Source of the DNA: JBOFIQ01 sp051654905
Lineage (GTDB): Bacteria; Actinomycetota; Actinomycetes; Propionibacteriales; Propionibacteriaceae
Direction of reading: 5' to 3'
Length of the DNA: 64,000 bases
Assembly: GCA_051654905.1 (NCBI GenBank)
Contig: JBOFYY010000110.1
Span: 38,392-102,391 of the forward strand
Part shown: positions 37,111 to 45,089 of the stretch, one piece after another
Layout: each line of letters opens with the position of its first letter
How positions within the stretch are numbered: the stretch's first letter is position 1
Notes under the pieces: generated by a model
Told to the model about the DNA's origin: nothing
Seen by the model: the letters and a program-made list of their open reading frames with translations, nothing else
Database searches by the model: none
Translations under genes and position numbers: made by a program

Positions 37111-37276
37111 AGTGCGACGAAGAGATCGTCGTCGCTAGGTTTTGATTAAGACGGCAGGAAAGTGCAGCTTGAGAAGATAGCTCAGCTGTAACTAATCCAA
37201 AGGAAATATGGTGATTTTATGATCACCTACGGGATTCGATGTCCCTGGCTAAACGAGTAAAAGTTAGCGTTTAGCT
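37111..37276 (-). promoter_or_regulatory. Structured leader RNA between the Cys ORF and the ABC operon
   Basis: Hairpins on the transcript: GCTAAACG/CGTTTAGC (37249-37276), GGTGATCATAAAATCACC (near 37210-37227) and GCGACGA/TCGTCGC (37111-37132). The leader ORF ends at 37287, 11 nt before the first stem, which is where a stalled ribosome could alter folding. No alternative pairing was computed. Confidence 0.45.
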
Positions 37277-37286
37277 TCCGTAACGC

Positions 37287-37352
37287 TACCGACAACAACA
37301 GCGAACGCAAGAGGCGTACGCAGTGTGCGATAGGTGACGAATCAATAACATG
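37287..37352 (-). CDS. Leaderless polycysteine leader peptide (cysteine attenuator)
   Basis: A 21-codon ORF, ATG at 37352 and TAG at 37289-37287. It begins MLLIRHLSHTAY and ends ASCVRCCCR, so four of the last seven residues are Cys. An extended -10 box (TGCTAGCAT) ends 7 nt before the ATG, so the ORF is leaderless. Mycobacterial polycysteine leaderless ORFs respond to cysteine: when Cys-tRNA is scarce, ribosomes stall at the Cys run and downstream genes rise. It precedes an amino-acid importer operon, which fits. Too short for ordinary gene finding. Confidence 0.78.
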
Positions 37353-37359
37353 GGATTTA

Positions 37360-37368
37360 TGCTAGCAC
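37360..37368 (-). promoter_or_regulatory. Extended -10 promoter of the Cys leader ORF
   Basis: TGCTAGCAT on the minus strand, 7 nt before the leader ATG. A good -35 box is not seen; the region where it would sit falls inside the left palindrome of family A copy 4, so the repeat may supply part of the promoter. Confidence 0.55.
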
Positions 37369-37379
37369 AGAAAACCCGG

Positions 37380-37465
37380 TGCAAAATCTGCATAAAAACA
37401 GATCTTGCACCGGGTAAGAGTAGAAAAAGTGTGCAAAACCTGCCCTAATGCAGGTCTTGCACACT
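37380..37465. repeat. Family A double-hairpin repeat, copy 4
   Basis: The best-preserved copy. Palindrome one (37380-37412) is GTGCAAAATCTG...CAGATCTTGCAC; palindrome two (37430-37465) is GTGTGCAAAACCTGC...GCAGGTCTTGCACAC. It lies between the Cys leader promoter and the DUF1304 gene (convergent side). Confidence 0.88.
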
Positions 37466-37479
37466 GGGTTAAAAAGCGA

Positions 37480-37887
37480 CTATAAAGCTAGTGATATAGC
37501 CAAAAAAATAATGGCGAGCAGTGGGAATAGTCCTTGCTTAAAAGCAGCTCCCCGCTTGTCGGCAAATTTGAGAGCTAAGACGATAGCTGCCGCCAGCATC
37601 GACGCGATACCGGCAAAAACTAAGGTCAAGCCAACTGCTTTACAACCAACTACGAGGAATGCCGCACCTACAAAAACCTCGATAGCAAGAAAGAGATTGT
37701 AGAAACCCTGGTTGTAGGCAAGGTCGGTGGTTCTCTTGGCTTCATCAAGTGACATGCCAAAAACAGCTCTAGCTCGTTGCGATGTCCAAGCAAGTGATTC
37801 TAGATAAAAAATAAAGCAATGTAGTAGCGCCGCAAAAATAGCTAAAACAATTCCTGTAACAAATAAAATCTTGTCAAGAGTAGGCAT
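37480..37887 (-). CDS. DUF1304 membrane protein
   Basis: A 135-residue protein with four membrane spans and the family motifs HCFIFYLESLAW and NQGFYNLFLA. DUF1304 proteins are widespread and of unknown function. A palindrome CACAATTGTG (37912-37921) and a TATATT box lie upstream of the ATG, which suggests a regulated promoter. Confidence 0.86.
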   Translation of the reverse strand: MPTLDKILFVTGIVLAIFAALLHCFIFYLESLAWTSQRARAVFGMSLDEAKRTTDLAYNQGFYNLFLAIEVFVGAAFLVVGCKAVGLTLVFAGIASMLAAAIVLALKFADKRGAAFKQGLFPLLAIIFLAISLAL

Positions 37888-37937
37888 AGAAACCCCTAAA
37901 TATAGTTAGTTCACAATTGTGGAGTTAGCTATTGATA

Positions 37938-38501
37938 CTAATTGGATAGCGGAACTCCATTAGCGTCAACTCCCCATGGTTGAGATCCGGGAGTTGCGGT
38001 AAGAATAAGAATACCTTCAATAAATGCCCAAACTGCAACGATGGGGGCAAGCATGAAAAAAGAAAGCAACGTGAGTAAAAGCTGGGTTATTCCCCTAGTA
38101 GTACGCCCCAAATAGAAATTGTGAATACCAAAATATCCTAGAAAGATGCCAAGAAGTCCTGCAGCTACTTTTGAATGTTGATTCATTTGTACAACAGGGT
38201 AAGGACTCTGAAGGTATTGGTTTTGGGGTTGTGGAGAGGCTTGCTGTTGATACTGCATGTAGGGGTTTTGCTGCGAGGTGGGAGCTGTATGAGGAGTAGC
38301 TGGTTGTTGCGGATATGCGTTCGCATACTGAAGATAAGGGTCTTGCTCTTGTATATAAACTTCAGGCGGGCTAGCTGCGTAGGCCCCTTGGACTGACGTC
38401 TCTGACTCGTCAGCTGGAATATATGACGGTACGGATTCAGTTGATCCGTAGGGTTGCGACGAACCAAAAGAAGGAAATGAGTTCTCTGGATAATTAGTCA
38501 T
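37938..38501 (-). CDS. TM2-domain protein with Gln/Pro/Tyr-rich N terminus
   Basis: A 187-residue protein. The first 105 residues are low-complexity, rich in Gln, Pro, Tyr and Ser. A TM2 domain follows (about residues 108-175: KVAAGLLGIFLGYFGIHNFYLG, two spans separated by a short turn). TM2 proteins are membrane proteins of unclear function. It is co-directional with DUF1304 with 50 bp between. Confidence 0.88.
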   Translation of the reverse strand: MTNYPENSFPSFGSSQPYGSTESVPSYIPADESETSVQGAYAASPPEVYIQEQDPYLQYANAYPQQPATPHTAPTSQQNPYMQYQQQASPQPQNQYLQSPYPVVQMNQHSKVAAGLLGIFLGYFGIHNFYLGRTTRGITQLLLTLLSFFMLAPIVAVWAFIEGILILTATPGSQPWGVDANGVPLSN

Positions 38502-38558
38502 AGTTTAATGCACCTCACAAGAAGATTCTTTATCAACTATAGCTGAAATGCGGGTTAG

Positions 38559-39893
38559 CTATAGTCGAACTCCGCCAAATATCGCGATGGAAATAAGGAA
38601 AATAACGAAGGTTCCGATAGCCCATTTAGCTGATTTGCGCTGCCAAGTTCCCATATCCACGCCGGTAAGATGCAATAGCAAATAAATGAATCCAACCAGC
38701 GGACTTAGCAAATGGAATGCCTGCCCAACCGTTGAAGCTACTCCAATATCTATAGGAGTAAAGCCGTACTGGGTGCCAGTCTGGGACAGAATTGGCAACA
38801 CGCCAAGGTAAAACGCATCATTGCTGAGGAAGAATGTTCCGGGTGCAGAAACTAGAGCTGTGACTAAAGCCCAATGGGAACCCATTGATGAGGGCACAAC
38901 GTGAGCAAGCCCGCTGCCCATAGCTTCAGACATTTTGGAACCATTCAAGATGCCCATGAAAATACCGGCAGCAAGCACCATGATGATGACATGAATAGCG
39001 TTAGCACCATGCTCTTCAATTATCGAACGCTGGTCGGAGAGCTGACGGTAATTGATAAGTAGCGCGAGTGAGAAAGCAATCTCAAAAATAACTGCAGCGC
39101 TAATCTTGGGAATGAACCAGGTCCCACCAAAAACAAGTAGTGCCATAACAGTTAGCGTCAAAATTAGATTAAGCCAAATAAGTTTCGGACGTTTTAGGAC
39201 TTCAGCGGTTTCAACGTTTCCGTGACCAAGAATGTCAGCGGCGCGTAGCTCGTCGATTTCAGTAGCAGTTAATTCGACGATCCCAAGGCGCTTACGTTCT
39301 GCCATACCACGGAATATAGCAACCAGTAAAACCCAGATAATCGCGATAATCATGCCTGGAAGGATCCGTCGTAGTAGCTCTCCCTCGTCAACCTTCAGTG
39401 CGGCAATAATGCGGGCAGTCGGACCGCCCCATGGTAGAAGATTCATGACTGAGTTAGCAAGAATTATAATGATAGCTAAGTCCATCATCTTCATATTTAG
39501 CTTCTTGTAAATCGGAATCATGGCGCTACAGACGATCATAGTGGTAGTTGATCCATCACCATCCATTGAAACTACAGATGCCAAAATAGCGGTTCCAACT
39601 AACACTTTAAGAGGGTCTCCTTTAACGATCCGCAAAATAAAACGGATGAGAGGATCAAAAAGTCCCGCAGTGATCATTAGACCAAAGAACAAGATAGCGA
39701 AAAGCAGCATGACAGCAGTCGGAGCGACAGTTTTAATGCCATCAATTGCAAAAGTTGGTATCTTCGAGTGGAAGCCAGCAAGCAGAGCAATCACTACGGG
39801 AGTGAGTGTGAGCGCCACAAAAGGCGATACTCGTTTAGTCATGATTAAGATCATGAAAATAATGACTATAAGCAAACCCCAAATAGCAAGCAT
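38559..39893 (-). CDS. CitMHS-family citrate/Mg2+ transporter
   Basis: A 444-residue carrier with 11-12 spans. Motifs: VSMDGDGSTTTMIVCSAM and NLLPWGGPTARI resemble the substrate loops of CitMHS, and AGIFMGILNGSKMSEAM is in the second half. Family members co-import citrate complexed with Mg2+, Ca2+ or other metals and protons. An AAGG lies 8 nt before the ATG. The local transport substrate is not certain. Confidence 0.9.
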   Translation of the reverse strand: MLAIWGLLIVIIFMILIMTKRVSPFVALTLTPVVIALLAGFHSKIPTFAIDGIKTVAPTAVMLLFAILFFGLMITAGLFDPLIRFILRIVKGDPLKVLVGTAILASVVSMDGDGSTTTMIVCSAMIPIYKKLNMKMMDLAIIIILANSVMNLLPWGGPTARIIAALKVDEGELLRRILPGMIIAIIWVLLVAIFRGMAERKRLGIVELTATEIDELRAADILGHGNVETAEVLKRPKLIWLNLILTLTVMALLVFGGTWFIPKISAAVIFEIAFSLALLINYRQLSDQRSIIEEHGANAIHVIIMVLAAGIFMGILNGSKMSEAMGSGLAHVVPSSMGSHWALVTALVSAPGTFFLSNDAFYLGVLPILSQTGTQYGFTPIDIGVASTVGQAFHLLSPLVGFIYLLLHLTGVDMGTWQRKSAKWAIGTFVIFLISIAIFGGVRL

Positions 39894-39966
39894 TTCAATA
39901 CCTTCTTTCGCAACGCGGATATAGCGTAATTGTTGCAGGCTAGTTTAGGTGTGCCATTTATGAGAA

Positions 39967-39990
39967 ATATGTCTCTCTATGTGGACATAT
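39967..39990. promoter_or_regulatory. Inverted repeat upstream of the citrate transporter
   Basis: ATATGTC and GACATAT (7-bp arms, 10-bp spacer) lie between the VanZ-RDD gene and the CitMHS start, about 75 bp upstream of the latter. This could be a regulator site or a weak terminator; no T-run follows. Confidence 0.35.
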
Positions 39991-40003
39991 CCTTAAGTGA
40001 GAA

Positions 40004-41113
40004 TCACAGAAAACTATCGATAGCAGGTGTGCCAACAGGGAAGTTTTTGCTACGAGAATCAACAAAACGACAGCGAGAGACTATGCCGCTAATGCCATGA
40101 GGGCGAATAAGTACCCCAATTACCAGCGCCGCAATCAGGAAACGCGACAATTCAGGGAACCACAACGACACAACAATGTAGGTACCTTGGCAGCTAAGAG
40201 CACGAACCATATGCAATAGGCGAGGAGAGCTAGCCGTCGTCGAAGGTTCAAGATAAACAATACGTTGCCCACAAGACGCCCCATTGCCAAGGAACGCTGG
40301 GACAATAACGCCGAGAATTCCAGCTATTGTTGCCCCAATAGTTATCCAAAGATTCTGAGATGCGGTGAAGCGCCGGGTCGTTTCTAACGTGTTCCAATTA
40401 GCCAGAACAATGGTGAGCCATACCGAGGCGGCTCCTAAAAACATCAAGAAATTAAGGTAAACACCGTCAAGCAGCATGCCTGTTAACCGGCGTGCCCGCG
40501 ATACCTTACGCGCCTTGTCGCGGCGAGACTCTAAATAATCTTTTCTGCTTAATAACCGCGGAGTGATGGCTTCGAATAGCAACCCGATTAAGGCGCCGCT
40601 GGTGTTGGTAATCAGATCAATAACGTCAGTTACCCGATATGGGCAGGGCGCTAAGCCGAAATTGGCTGTGAGTTGAGCCGTTTCGATGAGCAGCGACATT
40701 CCCAAACCTAGTGCGGCAACTCGTAGTCGCGGACACTCTGTGAGCCGCCGAACTAAAAACCCAAAAGGAATAAAAAGAATCACATTTAGGAGCGGTTCTA
40801 GAACAACCCAGCTACGAAGAGTTCTCGTAATCCCAAAATCAGAAAGAGAGGATTTTATTTCATGAAAGCCTCTAAGCGGGTCAAGACTGACATGGTTGAC
40901 GTGTGCTGCACAGAATGCTTCAGTGAAGTTCGGGAGCGGAAAAATAGTGTAGGCAACTAGTGCTGAGAAGTAGATATAACAACTCGCAGTCCAAAGGAGT
41001 CGCCCTTCGGCAAGCTCGCCGTAGTGGCGGTAATGCCAAACCAGTAGCGGCAAGAAAGCCACTGCTGATATTAGGAGCCCGATAGCTATCGACACTATTG
41101 CTTGGTAGAGCAC
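40004..41113 (-). CDS. VanZ-like and RDD-domain fusion membrane protein
   Basis: A 369-residue protein. A VanZ-like domain (about residues 5-190; NVILFIPFGFLVRRL, SLLIETAQL, VTDVIDLITNTSGALIG) joins a C-terminal RDD domain (about 215-350; RRLTGMLLDGVYL, GQRIVYLEPS). VanZ domains are linked to low-level teicoplanin tolerance, RDD domains to membrane transport, both of unclear mechanism. I choose the GTG at 41113 (AGAGG 5 nt upstream). A longer frame from 41260 runs through the family B repeat and is unlikely. Confidence 0.82.
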   Translation of the reverse strand: MLYQAIVSIAIGLLISAVAFLPLLVWHYRHYGELAEGRLLWTASCYIYFSALVAYTIFPLPNFTEAFCAAHVNHVSLDPLRGFHEIKSSLSDFGITRTLRSWVVLEPLLNVILFIPFGFLVRRLTECPRLRVAALGLGMSLLIETAQLTANFGLAPCPYRVTDVIDLITNTSGALIGLLFEAITPRLLSRKDYLESRRDKARKVSRARRLTGMLLDGVYLNFLMFLGAASVWLTIVLANWNTLETTRRFTASQNLWITIGATIAGILGVIVPAFLGNGASCGQRIVYLEPSTTASSPRLLHMVRALSCQGTYIVVSLWFPELSRFLIAALVIGVLIRPHGISGIVSRCRFVDSRSKNFPVGTPAIDSFL

Positions 41114-41164
41114 AAAAACCTCTCGGCGGGGTAACTTCTGGCGACTGTTTATTTTAGAGAGTTT

Positions 41165-41238
41165 TGCCTGAGATTGCCGAAGATCGCTAAAACAGCTCGA
41201 AAATGGCGATTCTATTGATCCTTGGCAATCTGAGGCAG
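41165..41238. repeat. Family B palindromic repeat, copy 3
   Basis: TGCCTGAGATTGCC and GGCAATCTGAGGCA form outer arms (one mismatch); the centre AAGATCGCTAAAACAGCTCG is shared with copy 4. It lies about 50 bp upstream of the VanZ-RDD start and about 70 bp before the riboswitch, between divergent genes. Confidence 0.85.
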
Positions 41239-41309
41239 ATTTTCGCGGAGTGGGGCGCAAGATCTCGCAATGCGATAGGCAATAGCAATCAATAAATAGA
41301 TATTGCTAC

Positions 41310-41490
41310 TATGGAGAAGCCAGTTGCTCCAAGAGCCAGGGAATCCGGTATGAAACCGGAACTGACGCGCAGCGGTGAGGCAGACGACTACAAGATAAGC
41401 CACTGGAGTTTTACTCTGGGAAGGACTTGTAGAAGAAAGAAGCCGAGTCCGAAAACCTGCTGGTGACTCGTCCGTAGCTATGCGGCTTGA
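41310..41490 (+). promoter_or_regulatory. Cobalamin (B12) riboswitch
   Basis: The conserved core is visible: AGGGAATCCGGT...ACCGGAACTGACGCGCAGC (P3-P5 region), the B12-box type GATAAGCCACTGG, GGGAAGGAC, and GAAGCCGAGTCCGAAAACCTG (P7-P10 equivalent). It ends about 50-60 nt before the first importer gene. Such elements shut off expression when adenosylcobalamin is bound. Boundaries are approximate. The whole gap 41114-41541 thus contains repeat copy 3 plus this riboswitch. Confidence 0.9.
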
Positions 41491-41541
41491 TCGTTGTTGA
41501 TGGTCTCGCGTTCTAGACCACTCCAGTCGAGAGGTTTCGTT

Positions 41542-42519
41542 GTGTCTAAAAAATTGTCATGTCGTATTTTTGCTGCGACAGTTGCTATAGCTGCGTTGAG
41601 CGCATGTGCTGGAGCTCCTACTGAAAATAAGACAGCAGCCCCATCTTTTGCAGCAGTTACCTTAACTAACTGTGGCGAAAAAGTTGAGGTAACTAGTGCT
41701 CCCAAACGACTCATAACTTTGAATCAAGGTGCGACGGAAGTTGCTTTGTCGCTGGGTCTTGCTGATCAGATGGCTGGTACTGCTTATCTGGACGATCAGG
41801 TATCTGACAATCTGCGAAGTGACTATGACAAGGTGAAAGTTTTGTCGGCGAAATATCCGACCAAAGAAGAGTTCCTAGCAGCTACCCCAGATTTTGCTTA
41901 CGCGTCATATTCGAGTGCTTTCACTGGCAAGGGTGTGGGAGAACGAGTCGAACTATCCGGACAGAAAATCGGTACCTACCTGAGCCCATTCGGATGCCCT
42001 AAAGGAACTGTCAAGGCAGAAGCTACTTTTGAAGCCGGCTGGGGAGAAGTAAAAGATGTTGCCGCGATTTTCGGAATATCTGATAAAGCAGACAAACTCA
42101 TTGCCGATCAAAAAGAACAACTAGCGAAGATCAAGTCTCAAGCTGCTGGAAAAGGCAAAAAGATTCTTTGGTACGACTCGGGAGATAAAACTCCGATGTT
42201 TGGCGCCAGCGAAGGCGGCCCACAGCTAGTTATGGATGCAGTAGGGGCCACCAACATTTTTGCTCAAGAAAAAGGTGGCTGGCTTGACGGCTCTTGGGAA
42301 AAAGTTGTCGCTGACCAGCCAGATGTGATTGTGCTTGCTGACGCCAGCTGGGATACCGCAAAGAAAAAGCAAGAATATTTGGAGTCAGATCCTACGTTGA
42401 GCAAGCTAACTGCCGTAGCCAATAAGAAGTTCATCATTGTTCCCTTTAGCCACTCGACGCCTGGTATCCACTTGGTTGATGGGGCACAAAAAGTAGCTGA
42501 GGAGCTCTCGAAGAAGTGA
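41542..42519 (+). CDS. btuF: Cobalamin-type substrate-binding lipoprotein
   Basis: A 325-residue class III periplasmic-type binding protein. A lipoprotein signal peptide ends in the lipobox LSAC (about residue 23). The binding fold shows TSAPKRLITLNQGATEVALSLGL and a long central helix. With the upstream B12 riboswitch the ligand is most likely vitamin B12 or a corrinoid; without it a siderophore would be equally likely from sequence alone. The start is GTG 41542 with GAGAGG 7 nt upstream; a longer frame from 41494 would remove the signal-peptide fit. Confidence 0.85.
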   Translation: MSKKLSCRIFAATVAIAALSACAGAPTENKTAAPSFAAVTLTNCGEKVEVTSAPKRLITLNQGATEVALSLGLADQMAGTAYLDDQVSDNLRSDYDKVKVLSAKYPTKEEFLAATPDFAYASYSSAFTGKGVGERVELSGQKIGTYLSPFGCPKGTVKAEATFEAGWGEVKDVAAIFGISDKADKLIADQKEQLAKIKSQAAGKGKKILWYDSGDKTPMFGASEGGPQLVMDAVGATNIFAQEKGGWLDGSWEKVVADQPDVIVLADASWDTAKKKQEYLESDPTLSKLTAVANKKFIIVPFSHSTPGIHLVDGAQKVAEELSKK

Positions 42520-43568
42520 CCAACTTTGCCAGGTCACGATTGCGGATAGCAGTAGTTTTCGGTGTATTGCTGCTACTGCTAGCAGTCAGTCTGGTGCTGG
42601 CTTTAGGGGTTGGTGCTGTGACGTTACCTCCAGATGCGGTAGTTAGTGTGATCGCTCGACGCATGCGCCTCATCGAGGGAAATAATGTCACTGTTACCCA
42701 AGACCAGATTGTGTGGCAGTTGCGACTGCCACGCATTATTGCCAGCGCCGCGGTGGGGGCATGCCTTGCCGAATGTGGTTGTGTACTACAGGCCCTCACT
42801 AATAATGAGCTTGCCGACCCCTACCTATTAGGGATTTCCAGCGGTGCCGCGGTGGGTGCCGTATTCGCCATTGTTTTAGGCTGGACAATTCCATGGGTAG
42901 GGGGCGGTATAGCTGTAGGAGCTACCGCTTTTTGTTCAGCGCTCGTCGCTATGTTGTTGGTACTTGCGTTAGCTACTGGGCGTTCTGGAGCATTGCCAAC
43001 GGGTCGTACTATTTTGGCTGGTGTGGCAGTCGGGCAACTTTCTGGAGCTATCACCTCGTTGATCGTGATGGTTTTCGGCACCACAAATAGTGCTCGTGGT
43101 GTGATGGCATGGTTATTGGGATCTTTTGCAGGTATCCGCATCACCAGCGGTCTCGTCGTCAGCGGCGTCGCTATTGTCACAGTGGTGTGGCTGAGTATGC
43201 GTGCTGGAATTCTCGACGCTTTTGCTTTTGGAGAAACGCAGGCTAGGTCGTTGGGAGTGAATGTCACCGCGGTGCGATGGCGATTTATGGTATTAACAGC
43301 GCTGGTGACAGCAGTGACAGTATGCGTAGTGGGGCCTATTGGCTTTGTCGGGCTAACAGTGCCTCATATTGTGCGACTTATTGCTGGGCCGCGGCATCGA
43401 ACTTTGTTGCCATTATCAGCCTTAGTGGGGGCGATCCTATTACTGTGGTCGGACACAGTTGCTAGATCAATTGCTCCGGGGCAAGAAATCCCTATTGGTG
43501 TTATTACTTCTGTGGTGGGGGTGCCAGTACTTGTGGCATTGCTGCGGCGTCAGGCGAGAAAGACATGA
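42516..43568 (+). CDS. btuC: FecCD-type permease of the B12 importer
   Basis: A 350-residue permease with about ten spans. Motifs are LRLPRIIASAAVGACLAECGCVLQ, NELADPYLLGISSGAAVG and VGPIGFVGLTVPHIVRLIAGP. It forms the homodimeric channel. The start overlaps btuF by 4 bp (GTGA) and the stop overlaps btuD by 4 bp. Confidence 0.9.
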   Translation: MTNFARSRLRIAVVFGVLLLLLAVSLVLALGVGAVTLPPDAVVSVIARRMRLIEGNNVTVTQDQIVWQLRLPRIIASAAVGACLAECGCVLQALTNNELADPYLLGISSGAAVGAVFAIVLGWTIPWVGGGIAVGATAFCSALVAMLLVLALATGRSGALPTGRTILAGVAVGQLSGAITSLIVMVFGTTNSARGVMAWLLGSFAGIRITSGLVVSGVAIVTVVWLSMRAGILDAFAFGETQARSLGVNVTAVRWRFMVLTALVTAVTVCVVGPIGFVGLTVPHIVRLIAGPRHRTLLPLSALVGAILLLWSDTVARSIAPGQEIPIGVITSVVGVPVLVALLRRQARKT

Positions 43569-44326
43569 GATTAGAGACACAACAGCTTGCTTGGGATATC
43601 GGTGGCAAGCAGATTTTGCGGGGTGTCGATGTCACTTTTAACACCGGCGTGATGACTGGCATCGTAGGCCCTAATGGTTGCGGAAAAACAACTCTGCTAC
43701 ATCTTTTAGCGGGGTTACGGAAACCCTCGCGAGGGAAAATTGCTGCCGATGGGAAGAGCACCTCAGGCTGGTCGCCGCGAGAGTACGCCCGTCGAATGGC
43801 ATTAGTGGAACAGCATTCGCAAACAGATTTAGAAGTCACAGCGCGACATATCGTCGAACTAGGGCGATTACCGCACAGTCGCAACTGGAAGGTAAGCCAA
43901 GCAGATCAGATCTCAATCTGGCAGGCTATGGAGCTAGCCGAGGTTGATCATCTAGCTGAACGTACTTGGCAGACACTATCTGGGGGTGAGCGACAACGAG
44001 TACAGCTAGCTCGGGCATTTGCACAAAAACCAGAATTACTACTTCTCGACGAACCGACAAACCACCTCGATCTGAGCCATCAGATTCGGCTTTTACAACT
44101 AGTTAAAGAGCAAAAATTGACGTGTATTGTTGTGTTACACGACTTAGATTTAGCGGCAGCTTTTTGTGACCAGCTAGTTGTGATGTCAGCAGGGAAAGTA
44201 GTTGCGTCAGGGGCTACTGAGCAAGCGTTGACTGCCGCAGTTATTGAGCAGGCTTTCGGTGTTATCGCCTCAGTAACTAAAACGGATCGGTTGCGAGTGG
44301 CATGGAGCGGGGTGGTAAGAACATGA
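43565..44326 (+). CDS. btuD: ATPase of the B12 importer
   Basis: A 253-residue ABC ATPase: Walker A GPNGCGKTT, signature LSGGERQRVQLA, Walker B LLLDEPTNHLDLSH. It belongs to the FepC/BtuD subfamily. It drives the upstream permease, which overlaps its start. Its end overlaps the ferredoxin-like gene in an ATGA. Confidence 0.92.
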   Translation: MRLETQQLAWDIGGKQILRGVDVTFNTGVMTGIVGPNGCGKTTLLHLLAGLRKPSRGKIAADGKSTSGWSPREYARRMALVEQHSQTDLEVTARHIVELGRLPHSRNWKVSQADQISIWQAMELAEVDHLAERTWQTLSGGERQRVQLARAFAQKPELLLLDEPTNHLDLSHQIRLLQLVKEQKLTCIVVLHDLDLAAAFCDQLVVMSAGKVVASGATEQALTAAVIEQAFGVIASVTKTDRLRVAWSGVVRT

Positions 44327-44994
44327 TGGCAACTATTACCTGGGATGATGAAAATGCCCCTACTTCGCTGATTGTTGTCGATATGGGATTTAGCGGTTGC
44401 AGTGAGATGTTAGGCGAGTTGGCTCGTCGATGGGGAGCTACCCCGGCAGCTATTCAAGGAAATCACGCGACAGCGGTCGTCGACGCGTTGACCTCGGCAG
44501 TTGCATTTGGGGAACGCAATATCGGGCTAATCCCAGTATCGACAGGGGATAAAGCTACCGGGGCATCGTGGCTTACTCGGGTAGCGAGTCATTGGTTAAT
44601 GACACATCCAGATATTGCGTTGTGGATAGCAGTTGGTACTAGTGAAGACGTAGTCCTAAACCAGCCAACATTTACTTGCTGGCGGAGAGTAGCGTCCCGG
44701 GAGTCATCGTTGCGATCTCCTGCTTGGGAAGAACCACCTCAACATACGAAACATCTTTTTGTTTGTCGCGGGCCACGTTGTAACGCGCAAGGTGCAGCAG
44801 AGTTGGCGCAGGCACTGACTACAGAGTTGGCGCGTCGAGATGCTCTTGATGATCCAGTTCTTGTTGCGCAGACAAGCTGTCTCTACCCCTGTAACAATGC
44901 GCCCGTTGTCGTGATTCACCCTGAAGATCGTTGGGTTGGGCCATTGCTGGCAGAAAATGTGGCAGATTTTGTTACTGAGCTATTGGACTTTTGA
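44323..44994 (+). CDS. CbiX-like and thioredoxin-like [2Fe-2S] ferredoxin fusion
   Basis: A 223-residue protein. The first half (about residues 1-120) resembles a degenerate CbiX/sirohydrochlorin chelatase-type domain (VVDMGFSGCSEMLGEL, NIGLIPVSTGD), without clear metal-site His. The second half is a thioredoxin-like [2Fe-2S] ferredoxin with Cys148, Cys153, Cys186 and Cys190 (CRGPRC and SCLYPC). The gene is coupled to the B12 importer by ATGA, so it probably acts on imported corrinoid, for example in reduction or cobalt handling; that is inference. The ATG at 44323 is preferred over 44302 because of the 4-bp coupling. Confidence 0.75.
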   Translation: MMATITWDDENAPTSLIVVDMGFSGCSEMLGELARRWGATPAAIQGNHATAVVDALTSAVAFGERNIGLIPVSTGDKATGASWLTRVASHWLMTHPDIALWIAVGTSEDVVLNQPTFTCWRRVASRESSLRSPAWEEPPQHTKHLFVCRGPRCNAQGAAELAQALTTELARRDALDDPVLVAQTSCLYPCNNAPVVVIHPEDRWVGPLLAENVADFVTELLDF

Positions 44995-45065
44995 CTCAGA
45001 TTGCCGAAGATCGCTAAAACAGCTCGAAAATGGCGATTTTATTGATCCTTGGCAATCTGAGGCAG
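44995..45065. repeat. Family B palindromic repeat, copy 4
   Basis: Nearly identical to copy 3 across the centre (GATCGCTAAAACAGCTCG...GATCCTTGGCAATCTGAGG). It begins directly after the stop of the ferredoxin-like gene and ends about 24 bp before pabC. Confidence 0.88.
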
Positions 45066-45089
45066 AAAAATGATGGCTAGGCTAGAGGG

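Noticed and set aside
37083..37286. T-box or SAM riboswitch upstream of the amino-acid importer
   Set aside because: No T-box sequence or SAM core motifs are found; the polycysteine ORF explains the long leader better.
41114..41260. N-terminal extension of the VanZ-RDD frame to 41260
   Set aside because: It runs through family B repeat copy 3 and lacks a Shine-Dalgarno; GTG 41113 has AGAGG at proper spacing.
2089..45065. Repeat families A and B as CRISPR arrays
   Set aside because: Copies are dispersed kilobases apart, palindromic, without regular spacers, and no cas genes are present.
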